Shown: positions 11,166-20,951, counted from the first letter of the stretch. The stretch: 64,000 nucleotides of DNA from Corythucha ciliata (GCA_038030265.1 CM075941.1:43090164-43154163), one strand, 5' to 3'. Program-made: numbers and translations. Notes: a model not told the origin generated them from the sequence alone.

Positions 11166-11249
11166 CCCCCACGGCCCCCAGAAAGTGCACCCTCTTCAGG
11201 GTCGTCAACGTTTCCGACGCCTTCGTAGTACAACTTCCTTCCACTTTCG

Positions 11250-11490
11250 TCTGTGTTCATCTCCACGATGACCTACCTGTTGTCCGAGAACGATGGAGTC
11301 TCGGACACACTCCAGTTCCTGGCCCAACCGGCCAGTAAGGAAGTAGCGAGGGTGAGGTCGAGGACCTTCTTCCTACTTGATGTTACAAAGATGGGCTAAT
11401 TGCCCCTAGTGCCTAGTAGCGACACAATGGTGTAACCGTTTCAACTTCCAAGCGTTTCCTGACCCATGAGATGCTCCGTGATTGGGAGGT
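11250..11490 (-). pseudogene. Endonuclease (EEP) C-terminal fragment of non-LTR element
   Basis: The - strand reads SRKKVLDLTLATSLL, then WSVSETPSFSDNR, the usual end of the LINE apurinic-like endonuclease. The SDH catalytic triplet is SDN here, and stops interrupt the frame. Upstream residues resembling the N-G-x-PTF block lie near 11,390. The enzyme nicked target DNA to prime reverse transcription. Only the last part of the domain remains. Confidence 0.7.
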
Positions 11491-11499
11491 GACCGGAAT

Positions 11500-12125
11500 T
11501 AGTTTTGAATGAGACAACTTCAGAAATTTCAATTTTGAATGAAGCCACACTCACCAAATTGGCTTTTTGAGTGAGAAAAACTCGATAAATTTGAACTTCG
11601 ACATCCCTTCAAACGTTCTAGATTTTATCCCAGAAGATGCCCTGGATTGGTGTAGTTTTAATTACAGCCAAAAAAAGGATTTTTTCCAATTTTAGCGGCG
11701 AATTACCTTTTTCTCTTAATTTAGTGACGAAGTAGCGTTTTTATCCCACATTAGCGATTTTTCTCAATTTTGGCTACGAATTGAAGTTTTCCTCAATTTT
11801 TTCAGCAAATTAGCGATTTTTCCCCTTTTCAGTAGCGAATTAGCACTTTGAGATGCAAGTCAGCGTTTTTCTCAATTTCAGCGCCACTAATTAGTGATAG
11901 CGGTGTATAAACTATTTTTGCCCCGCACATTAGGTACCATTTTTTCCACTTTAGCTGTGGATTAGCGCATTTTATCTCAGTTTTAGCCAGTTTTTAGCAG
12001 AACGGATTTGTGTTATCCTAAATTTTTAGGCGCGATTCAGCGTTTAACTAATTTTTAGCCGTGGATTAGCGTTTTTCTCGACTTTAGCCGTCAATTAGCC
12101 GATTTTCTCACATGTATCCGCGAAT
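11500..12125 (-). repeat. Degenerate minisatellite family A
   Basis: Roughly 30-bp units, here inverted relative to the arrays at 33-35 kb, recognisable by TTAGCG-TTTTTCTCAATTTTAGCCGCGAA-type phrases repeated with many changes. On the other strand the core reads GCTAATTCGCGGCTAAAATT. No coding content. Confidence 0.75.
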
Positions 12126-12780
12126 TAACGTTTTTTTCCAGACTAAAGCCCCGATCACATTAGGCTACTAAAGTTAAGCTACTAGTAGCTTTCGGGCGAA
12201 GGGTGAGGGAAACTCGTTCAAATTAGGCTACTACAGTGCGCTACTACTAGTGAGCTACTTCGTAAGCTTAAACCAAAAGCAAAAAGCAAAAACCTTTTGG
12301 TATTTCTTGTAATTTCTGTTTGCTACTAAATTTACTGGTCGCGACTAAAGTCGAGCATGCTCAAATCTGTGCTACTGGTAGCTTGCTACTATCTGAGTGG
12401 GAGTTTTGCTTCTATTATCAGTTGCTCGTATGCTCACGGAGGAGGACAAAGAATATTATAATTTTTTCTCGTGATGGCAACTTTAATTGAAATGTCCCTC
12501 CCTCTTGATTTTATTGGAGGGGGGCGGGGGTGTCTAGCAAAGGTTGAAGAAATGTCAGGGCAACATTTGTTTTTTATAATTTTCCGAAATTTTTCCTACA
12601 CGTGAGAACGGGCGTCACGTTGCCCGATTATTTGAAAAGAGACGTGAAAGAAACATCCTACGCAGTGCCAGCTTTTAAGGGTGAGGGGCCGGAGCCGGGG
12701 CGCCGGCCGAGTCCTCACAATAAGGGGAAAAGGGGAACGAGAAAAAATGACCTAAAGAAGCACATTTCATTTATGAATTA
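12126..12780. other. Intergenic DNA with a MITE-like end
   Basis: Near 12,150 the sequence CACATTAGGCTACTA, followed by CTACTAGTAGC, matches the terminus of the fold-back element at 27,297-27,396. No second end was identified. The rest (12,440-12,760) is unexplained and contains a short GC-rich run near 12,690. Confidence 0.45.
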
Positions 12781-12945
12781 AATAAATTAAATGAAAGTGA
12801 TATCTTCCGGACAACGATGGAAGGGCATAGCCCGACACGATTCGAGTTTCGAGAAAAATGGGCTCCCCGGCGGGATTTTAACCCGCAACCTCTGGATTAC
12901 AAGTCCAGCATGCTGCCAATTGCGGCCACGGTGACGCCTTTGGCA
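12760..12945 (-). mobile_element. tRNA-Thr-derived SINE (or tRNA pseudogene with SINE-like body)
   Basis: On - from about 12,944 there is a tRNA-like head: an A-box-like TGGCCGCAATTGG, an anticodon arm CTGGACTTGTAATCCAG with anticodon TGT (Thr), a T-arm GCGGGTTAAAATCCCGC containing a B-box-like GGTTAAAATCC, and a 3' acceptor strand GGGGAGCC. Acceptor pairing with the 5' strand (GGCGTCA) is poor, so this is not a functional tRNA gene. It is followed by about 100 bp of unrelated body and an AT-rich tail (TTTAATTTATTTAATT), the layout of a SINE. Confidence 0.6.
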
Positions 12946-13214
12946 ATCGTACAGCGAGGGATCAGCTAAAACGAACCCCACCCAGGGCCATTGTTTCTCG
13001 AAAGTCTATCGAACTTCATCTACGATAACATTGGCGTGGTTTACCTTTGTCATAAGGAGAAACAGAGTTTCTTTTTAAGTTCCTTGACCTTCCGCTAGAA
13101 GGGAATCGGTGGCAACGCTTTTAGATGCGCCGGGAGAAGATTGAAAAGTTGTGGCCCATATGCCCTTGGGTTGTACGCATCCGACTTTTGTAGTCGACAT
13201 TTAGCCGGAATAAA

Positions 13215-14564
13215 CTAATCTTTATTCCTCGTATTGTAAGAATGCTGCAACGTTGGTAGGTCTCCCTGACCCTCAATAGTCTTCACGTGGCTAAGCATTT
13301 CGAGAATATTCGTGCCGTAAAATGTAAGTATTTTCAGATCTCTGAATTTGGAGCGGCATGACACTCGAGGACGAGACTTCGATAACAGTCGGATCGCCCT
13401 GTTTTGCAAGCGAAATATACGCGATGCACGGGGTGAATTTCCCCACACGAGAATTTCGTATGATATTTTAGAGTGGACTAAGGCGAAGTACACTGTTCGA
13501 AGAATCCATTGCGACACTGAAAGCACGAGTCGTCTTAGAAGAAATAAGGTTTGCGATAGTTTTTGGCACAATTTGTCAACGTGGGGTTCCCAACTGAGCC
13601 TCGAGTCGAACTCAATGCCCAGAAAATTGGCACTGGGTCATATGACATCTGCGAGATATGTCGAAATCTAGATCCTGAGTCTTTCCAGCGTTCAGAAGAA
13701 GCCGGTTGGCGCTACACCACTCCTTCGCCGTCGAAGTGATATTTTCCTTTGCCACATGTACGTCAGATACTGTGGTACCAGTGACAACAACGGTTATGTC
13801 ATCTGCATAAAGGAAAGGCCGGGATACTGCTGAATCTAACGTCGACGCCAAACCGTCTATGTACACATCGAAAAGTGATGGCCCAACTTTCGATCCTTGT
13901 TTGACACCAAGTTCGAGATCCTCAATTAAAGCGATGTATTACCGTTGTAGGTAACGCACTGTTGCCATCCCGTGAGGAGTGACATAATTATTTCAACAGC
14001 ATCGTTTTCCAAACCTGCGTGAGTCAGCTTCGACGCCAGAATCTCGAGGTTGAACGTGTCAAAAGCACGGGAAAGGTCGAGAAGTCTAAGGGAGACAACT
14101 TTTCTGTTCTCCAATGAGCGAAGGCAAACCTGAAGGAGGTCAAGAGCAGCCGAGCGCGTTGACTTTCCTGGTTGAAAACCATATTGTGAGTGCGAAAGTG
14201 TATTGGACTCCTCCAGGTATCCACTGAACTGGTCGAATATGAGGGATTCAAAGATCTTAGTTAACACACAACTTATGGTGACTGGACGGAAATCTTCGTA
14301 TGTCAAGTCCGCTTTTTTCGGTATAGGCACCACTCAAGAGACCTTGAAAGACGGATCAATTTTACCAGTTTTCAGAAAGATATTGAAAATATGACTGAGA
14401 GGCTCCACTATCTCATCAGCAACAAACTGGATGGCAGCAGATGTGAGGCCATAAGCATCAGTGGAATAAGTTTTCTTGAGTCCTTTAATGGCTTCAAAAA
14501 CCCGTTCCACGCTCAACTCCTGGAACATGAATTTCGCACCCGAAATGCAAGGAGCCATTGACAA
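13215..14564 (-). pseudogene. Reverse transcriptase of the CR1/jockey-like element, broken
   Basis: Blocks in order on -: GLKKTYSTDAYGLTSAAIQF, VPIPKKADLTYEDFRPVTIS, SQYGFQPGKSTRSAALDLL, LLDLSRAFDT, FLYADDITVVV (catalytic YADD intact, about 13,805) and the tail ALVHSKISYEILVWGNSP. The CGVPQG block is frameshifted near 13,900. The conserved structure is clear but the gene is inactive. Confidence 0.85.
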
Positions 14565-14862
14565 TCATGTCCTGAGGAGTGTTCTCGAAAAAATCGTTGA
14601 AGCCCTCAGCCGTCAAGCGCGAGCTTTTGTCAGATGATTTCTTCAGACGTGAGTTTCTCATCACTTTGTGAACTATTTCCCACGCAGCTTGGGATTTATT
14701 TTTGGAGCGAGAAATTAATTCGTCGTTATGACTTATTTTTGCCATCTTGAGGCTTTTAGGATAGTCTCGCCGAGCGGAGATAAGAGCACTCCTCCAGTAC
14801 ACTGAATTCATCACGTCACACTGACTCATACGATTCAGGAAAATACAATTTTCTCTCATCAT
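14565..14862 (-). pseudogene. Endonuclease-RT linker of the CR1/jockey-like element
   Basis: Open - frame with DYPKSLKMAKISHNDELISRSKN, KSQAAWEIVHKVMRN and LTAEGFNDFFEN. This is typical of the helical linker (K..K.W..I........ and FN.FF) between the endonuclease and RT of CR1/jockey elements. It overlaps the RT start in another frame. Confidence 0.65.
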
Positions 14863-15069
14863 CCTGAGTTCTCGGTTATACTATTTGTACCCTTCCAACT
14901 GCCTGAAACAGCTTTCTCTCAGCTCCTTAGTGGGACAAGTGGAATCAACTGCGGTCAGTAGGCTATTAAGAAAACTCCAGGAGCTTCCTCCAACGATGCT
15001 TGATAGAACGGGTTCCATCTTCCTGGTTCCGTTAGAGTTTTTTGTAGCCGTAAAATGTTCTCCGGTCTC

Positions 15070-15690
15070 ATCGAGCGACGAAGAGTAGGCACCTCCAATT
15101 TCTTCGGAGCAGAACGAGACCCTGACGGCACACTCACTTCTAATGCAAAGTGATCCGCAAAGCTTTGAGAGCAGAACCTCACGCTCATCTGGCTGGGATG
15201 AACGTTAGTAACGATCTGATCTATAGTAGACAGTCCTCCCGAGAAGTGCACACGTGTAGGTTCCTTCACAACCGGTCGTAAACCGTGGCTTTTTAATAGG
15301 GACAAAAGTTCCTGACGTTCTCTCCCATCGACTTCCATTCACACGTTGAAATCTCCAACGATGATGACAGGCGACCTGGCTAGGAAGTGAAGAGCCGAAG
15401 TGAGACGGTCCACAGACATTGAGAACGACGCGCCCGGAGGCCGGTACATACAGCAAACAGCTACGTTCTGATCAACGAGCTGAACCCCAGAAATCTCCAA
15501 TACGCATTCAAGAGATGCCCCATGTAGTTGCTGTTGTGGTATTGCGCCTACCCCATCTTTAGCAAGAATCATTGTTCCCCCGTGAGCACGCTCTGATCGG
15601 CAAAAATTCGAGGGACATACAAATTGGTCTGGCGGATACATATCAATCTGTTCCGCTCTCATCCAGTATTCAGTGATTCCGAGCAATATT
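15070..15690 (-). pseudogene. Endonuclease domain of the CR1/jockey-like element
   Basis: The - strand starts LGITEYWMRAEQIDM and reaches VIIVGDFNV at about 15,340 (Asp and Asn of the catalytic core), stops, and continues in other frames with STIDQIVTN and SFADHFALEV (the SDH block is ADH here). The domain would nick chromosomal DNA. At least two frame changes separate the parts. Confidence 0.75.
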
Positions 15691-15700
15691 GTGTGAAATT

Positions 15701-16267
15701 TTTATTTAGTACGAGACCAATATTTCGATGTTTTTACTTAATCGTCAATCGCTTAGTCGACGTCAGCAGCTAATCCACAATCACAAACAGTTATTCAAAA
15801 TTTTATCGTGTGTTTCTTAATTTATGTCGAAGAACTCGCGGGATACCATTATCCCGATCATTCTCTAGTTACTTCCTGCAAACAGAGTGGAAGACTGTCC
15901 AAACGCTTTTCATTGGCGGAGCCACTCCGTCACACACTTTCGTCTCCAGCTTACGCCCCAACTTCTGCTCGTGCAGGCCTTCTGCTGATCACTGCCTGGA
16001 CGCAATTCAAATCAAACGACTTCTCGGACAAACTACGGTGAAAACCGCTACCCGATCGCGTTAACAACTGTGTTTTTTGTCGTTATTTCCATGGTTATTT
16101 CTGGGGGCTTGTTCTGTAAGATTTCAGTGTTCCTAGGATTATCATTTTCCACCCGTTCGCCCCGATTTAAATCACATGTTGATGGGGAGGACGGGTGGAA
16201 AGAGACAGTGATAGTGAAAGTTGAAAGTTATAGAACAGGCACCCTGCACAAGTCGATTTTGAATTTT
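15701..16267. other. Unassigned DNA between non-LTR element and solo LTR
   Basis: No clear gene. A + frame at 15,810-16,064 ends QIKRLLGQTTVKTATRSR, which faintly resembles the end of tyrosine recombinases, but without catalytic residues I do not assign it. Confidence 0.35.
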
Positions 16268-16455
16268 TGTTATTAGAACGCGAAAAACATTATTGTATTT
16301 TATTTAATGGAAAGAACTTTATTTTAATCGACGGAACAAAAACTAGGAGGAGTGCTTTTTTTAGAATCGGAGACCCCAGTACACAACAAAACCGATACCG
16401 TGGAAACGAAAAGAACAGTTACCGCACGTGTTACAAAATTGTGAGAATAAATTCA
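16268..16455 (-). mobile_element. Solo LTR of Ty1/copia element
   Basis: 188 bp, TG...CA on +, the same length as and nearly identical to the copia LTR at 26,936-27,123. No internal region is attached. I could not see a convincing target duplication. Confidence 0.8.
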
Positions 16456-17493
16456 ATACTTTCCCTTATTGGCGATTGTAGCTAAGGAAGACGCTGTCTG
16501 CCGGTCATAGAGAAACTAGTGATACCGATAGTGTAAGCGGTATGTTAAATTTTGGATTATTTTCACGTCTTTTTCATTTTTTGCCATTATAACTCATGGA
16601 AAAGTGTGTACATTTATTAATTACGCTAAGGTCGACTAATAGGGCTCGGTATTACATTAGTGCGAGTTGTTAATAAGGAGGTCACTGGTTACTCAAATAT
16701 GATGGAAACGCACTTCACGCGCGCGTACGCTGACGCGACGGGGGAGTCCGACCTACGGGTGTGCCGTCGATGGAACAACCGCTCAACAACAGAGTCAACG
16801 GAGCCACAGCGAACGGCCGGAGACCGTCGATCAGCAATTGGGTGGCGTTGGGGCACAACAGAGAAAAGACTGGTGCTCGCTCGTTTTCTGAAACGTCCCT
16901 TCTTCCTCACGGTTTTATCCTTGCTAGCGTTGCCGCCGATGAGACGACTTTCCCCGAGCTCGGGTGCTGGCCCAAAAACTCCCGGTCTCAGCGCCTTCTT
17001 TTTTGTTTCTCGTTTTCTTCTTCCCACTTTTTGACTAGCGAAGTTCCTCTCACTCGTTCATTTCGGCTGGATCACCAATAATTACGACAGAGGAGGATAG
17101 TTTGATTACCTATCTCTCATATCGTGCCTTGTTCTGTTCCATTCAAGGTTCGAGGCGCTTACTTACTATATTGTATACTTTCGTGCTTATTTTTATACTT
17201 TTTATTAATTAATACAATTTACCGGAGCACCCCATCTCGACTATACCCTTTAATATCAGTGTCGGTATTGGTGTGATCCATAACTAGTATCTGTCCTTGT
17301 TATTGTTATACCTTGTTATTGTTATACATGAGGATATAGTTTGGAATGCCGAAAATAACCATTTAAGAGCATTTATTAGGATCATTCAAGCGCAGACGAC
17401 TGCAGGCAAAGTGCAAATATCTCCTTTGAGTCCTCTTCGTCCCATCTAATGCCATGCTGATATGGTTAGCATCGTAGCCTTTTCTTCCATCTG
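16456..17493. other. Unassigned DNA with a CpG-rich block
   Basis: 16,690-17,040 is richer in G, C and CpG than its surroundings, with open frames on both strands but no recognised motifs. It is followed by AT-rich DNA to about 17,230. It could be a promoter/CpG-rich region or an LTR of an unrecognised element. Confidence 0.35.
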
Positions 17494-17970
17494 TGACATT
17501 CCGAGATTTTGATGGTGATGAATCTGTATTCAAAATTTAAAGTATAAAAAGGCGCCTCCCGAACGAACAACTTCAGAAGTAGTAAGATCTTGAGATGGAA
17601 GGAACCGCTGATAATGAAATAACTTAACACCCGGTCAACTGAAAAATAGCTATTTTGTGAGCTGTGAGAATAAATTGGTTCGTAGCACTAACAACGAAAT
17701 TATAATAATTTTGCTAGCTATAACCCAGTGCCCACGATTTCTTTTCGATTCAGGAGGTGGATTAGGTACATTTCAAGAACCTTCTTTTCCGAATTTTTAA
17801 TGTGAACACGTTTGATGTATTTACTCACCAAAAAATCTTAAAAACCCAGCAAGATTAAGTGAGATGTGAAGTTATTTACGAGCTCTTCAAAATCAAACAA
17901 CAATACGCACTGAGTTATCAATACTTCTTACACTATCAGCAATGCCTGTGACACTAACCCTCAAATTGAT
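17494..17970 (-). repeat. 477-bp duplicated unit, copy 2
   Basis: Second copy of 4,365-4,841. It shares the short - coding stretch (RVSVTGIADSVRSIDNSV) and the downstream GTGAGTAAA donor-like site. An upstream ATG adds a hydrophobic N-terminus in this copy (see next entry). Confidence 0.6.
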
Positions 17971-18039
17971 AACAAATACCGCATACACTATCAAGAACAC
18001 TAGCGCAGCTAGTGATAGTTTCATTCGCCAATTCGAGCA
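17893..18039 (-). CDS. Hypothetical small peptide, possible signal anchor
   Basis: On - an ATG at about 18,025 opens MKLSLAALVFLIVYAVFVIN, a strongly hydrophobic segment that could be a signal peptide or anchor. It is followed by LRVSVTGIADSVRSIDNSVRIVV and a stop. In the other copy of this unit the frame continues further (VDLEELVNNFTSH), so the stop here may be a frameshift. The hydrophobic start lies partly outside the duplicated unit. No family was recognised. It may be a first exon or a fragment; transcription is unproven. Confidence 0.3.
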   Translation of the reverse strand, partial: CSNWRMKLSLAALVFLIVYAVFVINLRVSVTGIADSVRSIDNSVRIVV

Positions 18040-18164
18040 CTTTTGGAAATGAAAAGCGCGGGGGAAAACGTAGAATAAAAAAAAATTAAAATTGACCAGT
18101 AGTAAGCCCATTTCTTTGGATGACCTCGATGTTGTGGAGTTTTTTTTTCAGCTAGGATTAAAGC

Positions 18165-18320
18165 AGCAGCCGTGGCTAACGGGTTGAGCTGAGCGATGGG
18201 ACCGACTCTGTTGCGGTATCCGGGCCAAAGATGGGGTACATGCCAGGTAAAGGCCTGCAAAAAGGTCTAGGTACTGGCCACATCTTAAAGAGTTCCGCAG
18301 AGAGAGAGAGAGAGAGAGAG
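18165..18320 (+). mobile_element. tRNA-derived SINE inserted in the inverted PLE arm
   Basis: 156 bp flanked by a perfect 15-bp target duplication AGCTAGGATTAAAGC (18,150-18,164 and 18,321-18,335). The head has a good A box (TGGCTAACGGG) and a weak B-box-like GTTGCGGTATCC, so RNA polymerase III origin is likely. The tail is a (GA)n run rather than poly(A). The other PLE arm (21,870-21,890) shows the uninterrupted empty site with one copy of the 15-mer, confirming the insertion. Part of the body recurs at 53,024-53,080. Confidence 0.85.
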
Positions 18321-18391
18321 AGCTAGGATTAAAGCTCGAATAAAATAGTAATCTCCACGGTACTTTAATTATTTAATTCAGTGTAACCGGT

Positions 18392-18416
18392 TTTCGATCC
18401 ACCGGATCATCATCAG
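18392..18416 (-). ncRNA. Hammerhead-ribozyme-like core, inverted PLE copy
   Basis: Reverse-complement copy of the 21,782-21,806 core, identical in CTGATGA, stem II and GAAA. Confidence 0.6.
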
Positions 18417-18593
18417 CACTACATATCAATAAAGAAAAACACACGATACGTTGGTTAAACAAACAATGATGAAAGCACAAGGAAACAATGAATGACTAGA
18501 TTAGTTACCTTAAAATAAAAACATCAGAAAAATGACTTTGTCAATTGTAACATTAGGCTTCACCGTGTATCGGCTTGTCAACACCTTCTCCAA

Positions 18594-18960
18594 CTAACTG
18601 ATTTGACTGAGTGGGATTTTCTTACTACTACGACTAGAAGAGATAAGCGTATTAAATAACAAGTTGAATGGGGAGGAAACCCCTTCCATCCTCTCGTTTA
18701 GACAGTGAGGATTATCCAGCAACTCCCTTGAAATAAATAAACCCTCCAATGCCTCCATCCGTCTCCCATACTGCTCAACCGCAAGAACCTGGGCTATGTG
18801 CTCTGAACCCTCTGCACCGCACTCACCCACATGAACCTTAAAGGCAGAATCAGACCTCGATAAATGCTCACGAAAACGCGTACGAAATTTTCGACCAGTA
18901 CGTCCACAATACGTAGCTAATTCACATTTCCCACACGTCAATTTATACATACCGCTTTCG
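18594..18960 (-). pseudogene. PLE GIY-YIG endonuclease, inverted partial copy (domain frame intact)
   Basis: The - frame reads YKLTCGKCELATYCGRTGRK, then TRFREHLSRSDSAFK, ending SSKKIPLSQIS and a stop near 18,594. This is the GIY-YIG fold of Penelope elements, with the second motif as YCG. The catalytic Arg region (RFREH) is present and the frame is uninterrupted, whereas the + copy has a 1-bp deletion. It lacks the RT and so is only an inverted terminal part. It pairs with 21,237-21,604 as an inverted repeat. Confidence 0.8.
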
Positions 18961-19853
18961 TCTGGTTCAAATGAACGCGAGCGCCCCTAAATTATATGCT
19001 CTTCCTAAATTACATAAACCGACGGAGAATGGTGTACCGAGAATTCGTCCGGTTGTGTCTTATATTGCGGCACCGAGTGGAAAAAATAGCTAAAAGAATA
19101 AGTCAAGTATTTGTGAAAGAAACTAATTTTAAAAGTCAACACTCTATTATTAACAGTACGGATTTAGTTGAGAAAATTGTGCAAGTCAAATTGGATGATA
19201 AATGTAGGTTATTCTCACTTGATGTGTGTAATTTATTTATGTCCATCCCCCCGAGTGATGTATTGGAAATAGTGAATAAGAAACGTAATGAAAAATGTAA
19301 AAATAAGGTCTTATTGGAGGAGATCCAGCAACTCTTTGGCCTGTGCCTGAAGCAGAATTACTGTCAGTTTGAGCACAAATTTTATGAGCAAAAGAATGGG
19401 CTAGCGATGGGTTCTCCCCTCTCACCATTAAGTGCGGAATTATTCATGGACGATTTTGAGAAGAGTTTCATAATGAATGAATCGAATCCATTTAGAGAGA
19501 ATATTCGTTTCTATTGCCGATACGTGGATGACACACTCTTGGTTTGGGAGGGCGAGGACGAGTTATTTTCCAAGTTCGTGGAATATCTGAACTCAAGGAA
19601 AACGTGCATACAATTCACTTCGGAGAAGGAATCGGTAACGAGGAGCATAAACTTTTTGGACCTCACTTTAACACGCACTGAGGAAAGCATAAAGTTTCAG
19701 ATATATCGTAAACCCACGGCGACGGACATAATCAACCATCGGACTCAAATCACCATCCGAGGCATAAAATGGCGGCCCTCCGTAGTTTTGTGCATCGTCT
19801 CCTTACCGTACCCTTGGATAGCAATGCGTATTTAAAGGAACTACAAGTTATCT
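18961..19853 (+). pseudogene. PLE reverse transcriptase, N-terminal and catalytic part
   Basis: Begins with the PLE signature PKLYALPKLHKP in one frame; an A-run at about 19,078-19,088 shifts to the frame carrying FSLDVCNLFMSIPPSDVLE, QKNGLAMGSPLSPLSAELF, the catalytic RYVDDTLLVW (about 19,520-19,548) and INFLDLTLTR. Another shift near 19,740 leads to FVHRLLTVPLDSNAYLKEL, where the palindromic insertion breaks it. PLE RTs are telomerase-related and prime on nicked DNA. Catalytic residues survive but the frame does not. Confidence 0.9.
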
Positions 19854-20379
19854 TGTATCGAAATGACGTCACTACGAAAATATTTAAAAAGAGTCAGATT
19901 GAAAAAAAAGAAAAAGAGGAGGATTTCAGTTCCTTTCTGGAATCAAAGCGAGGTGGGCCTTTTGACAAATTAAAAAAAAAAAGGTAGAGATCTCGTCCAT
20001 AGAAACTCGCGACGTAAGCGCTCATCAGTTTATACGCAACGTTAAAGAAACATCCGTCTGATAATCACGAAACCGATCACCGAAAAGTATCGAATCACGG
20101 CCGTCGGATTGACTTCATCAAACTCATCCGAAATCGACAATTCCATTGTTGGACCATCGGCGTTTGGAGGAAATTGAAATAACCTCGTCGGTCATCGACC
20201 AAGAAATTCGATCAAGAACAAAAAAAAAAGATACAGAAGCCAGAAGAAAGAGGAAAGGAAGTCTTTTCAAAATTTAAAAAAAAATAGATTCATTTTAAAT
20301 TTCGATACTAATTCAAACTCTTTCATTTCAGTTACAATTAATAATTCTTTTTTAAAAATAAAATAACGGAAACGTTACA
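19854..20379 (+). repeat. Left LTR of the palindromic element
   Basis: 526 bp with TG...CA ends. It is followed after one base by a perfect 18-nt tRNA-Lys primer-binding site, which sets its orientation as a 5' LTR on +. Confidence 0.85.
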
Positions 20380-20380
20380 T

Positions 20381-20417
20381 TGGCGCCCGAACAGGGACAC
20401 GAACCCTGGACCCTCAG
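20381..20417 (+). promoter_or_regulatory. tRNA-Lys primer-binding site extended to 37 nt
   Basis: TGGCGCCCGAACAGGGAC is the complement of the 3' 18 nt of tRNA-Lys(UUU) including CCA. Complementarity continues through the T loop, variable loop and into the anticodon stem (to CCCTCAG), far beyond a normal primer site. One T-loop region difference (ACG versus TTG in the vertebrate tRNA I remember) is visible. Confidence 0.8.
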
Positions 20418-20420
20418 CAA

Positions 20421-20951
20421 TGTAACGTTTCCGTTATTTTATTTTAAAAAAGAATTATTAATTGTAACTGAAATGAAAGAGTTTGAATTAGTATCGAAAT
20501 TTAAAATGAATCTATTTTTTTTTTTAAATTTTGAAAAGACTTGCTTTCCTCTTTCTTCTGGCTTCTGTATCTTTTTTTTTTTTGTTCTTGATCGAATTTC
20601 TTGGTCGATGACCGACGAGGTTATTTCAATTTCCTCCAAACGCCGATGGTCCAACAATGGAATTGTCGATTTCGGATGAGTTTGATGAAGTCAATCCGAC
20701 GGCCGTGATTCGATACTTTTCGGTGATCGGTTTCGTGATTATCAGACGGATGTTTCTTTAACGTTGCGTATAAACTGATGAGCGCTTACGTCGCGAGTTT
20801 CTATGGACGAGATCTCTACCTTTTTTTTTTTTTAATTTGTCAAAAGGCCCACCTCGCTTTGATTACAGAAAGGAACTGAAATCCTCCTCTTTTTCTTTTT
20901 TTCCCATCTGACTCTTTTTAAATATTTTCGTAGTGACGTCATTTCGATACA
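20421..20951 (-). repeat. Right, inverted LTR of the palindromic element
   Basis: 531 bp, the reverse complement of 19,854-20,379 with a few substitutions and homopolymer length changes (for example near 20,900-20,910). It ends CGATACA directly before the right ATCT duplication. Confidence 0.85.

Larger units (their letters stand above)
8032..11500 (-). mobile_element. Non-LTR retrotransposon with RNase H (I/LOA-like), 5'-truncated, 3' poly(A)
   Basis: Read on -, the order is endonuclease C-terminus, RT, RNase H, C-terminal CCHC motif, short 3' UTR and a poly(A) tract (poly-T on + at about 8,033-8,046). A gypsy-derived element splits the RNase H. The 5' end fades inside the endonuclease domain near 11,500, as expected of 5'-truncated LINE copies. 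Numerous frameshifts and stops show that it is inactive. The I/LOA-type assignment rests on the RNase H domain plus LDIEGAFDN and GCPQGG styles and is tentative. Confidence 0.85.
13040..15700 (-). mobile_element. Non-LTR retrotransposon (CR1/jockey-like) with endonuclease and RT
   Basis: Read on -, endonuclease (about 15,690-15,070) is followed by a linker, RT (about 14,560-13,610) and a C-terminal maturase-like tail (about 13,570-13,040; YNTRNKD, then a block resembling FNLLPAHLKALP). No RNase H is present. Many frameshifts and stops occur. The 5' end appears to lack the first part of the endonuclease and no ORF1 is seen. The order and motif spacing are those of a nearly full-length pol. Confidence 0.85.
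19854..20951. mobile_element. Palindromic LTR element: LTR / tRNA-Lys core / inverted LTR
   Basis: A left LTR (19,854-20,379, TGTATCG...GTTACA) is followed by one T and a 37-nt complement of the 3' half of tRNA-Lys (20,381-20,417), three bases (CAA), and the same LTR inverted (20,421-20,951). The target duplication ATCT flanks it (19,850-19,853 and 20,952-20,955), and excision restores the PLE reading frame. There is no internal coding region. The arms differ at only a few positions by eye. I infer integration of a palindromic reverse-transcription product, or a non-autonomous family with this design. Confidence 0.85.

Noticed and set aside
12865..12944. Functional tRNA-Thr gene
   Set aside because: The acceptor stem is mispaired and the sequence continues into a SINE-like body, so it is called a tRNA-derived repeat.
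15810..16064. Weak tyrosine-recombinase-like ending (QIKRLLGQTTVKTATRSR)
   Set aside because: No catalytic Arg/His/Tyr set and no supporting neighbouring domains.
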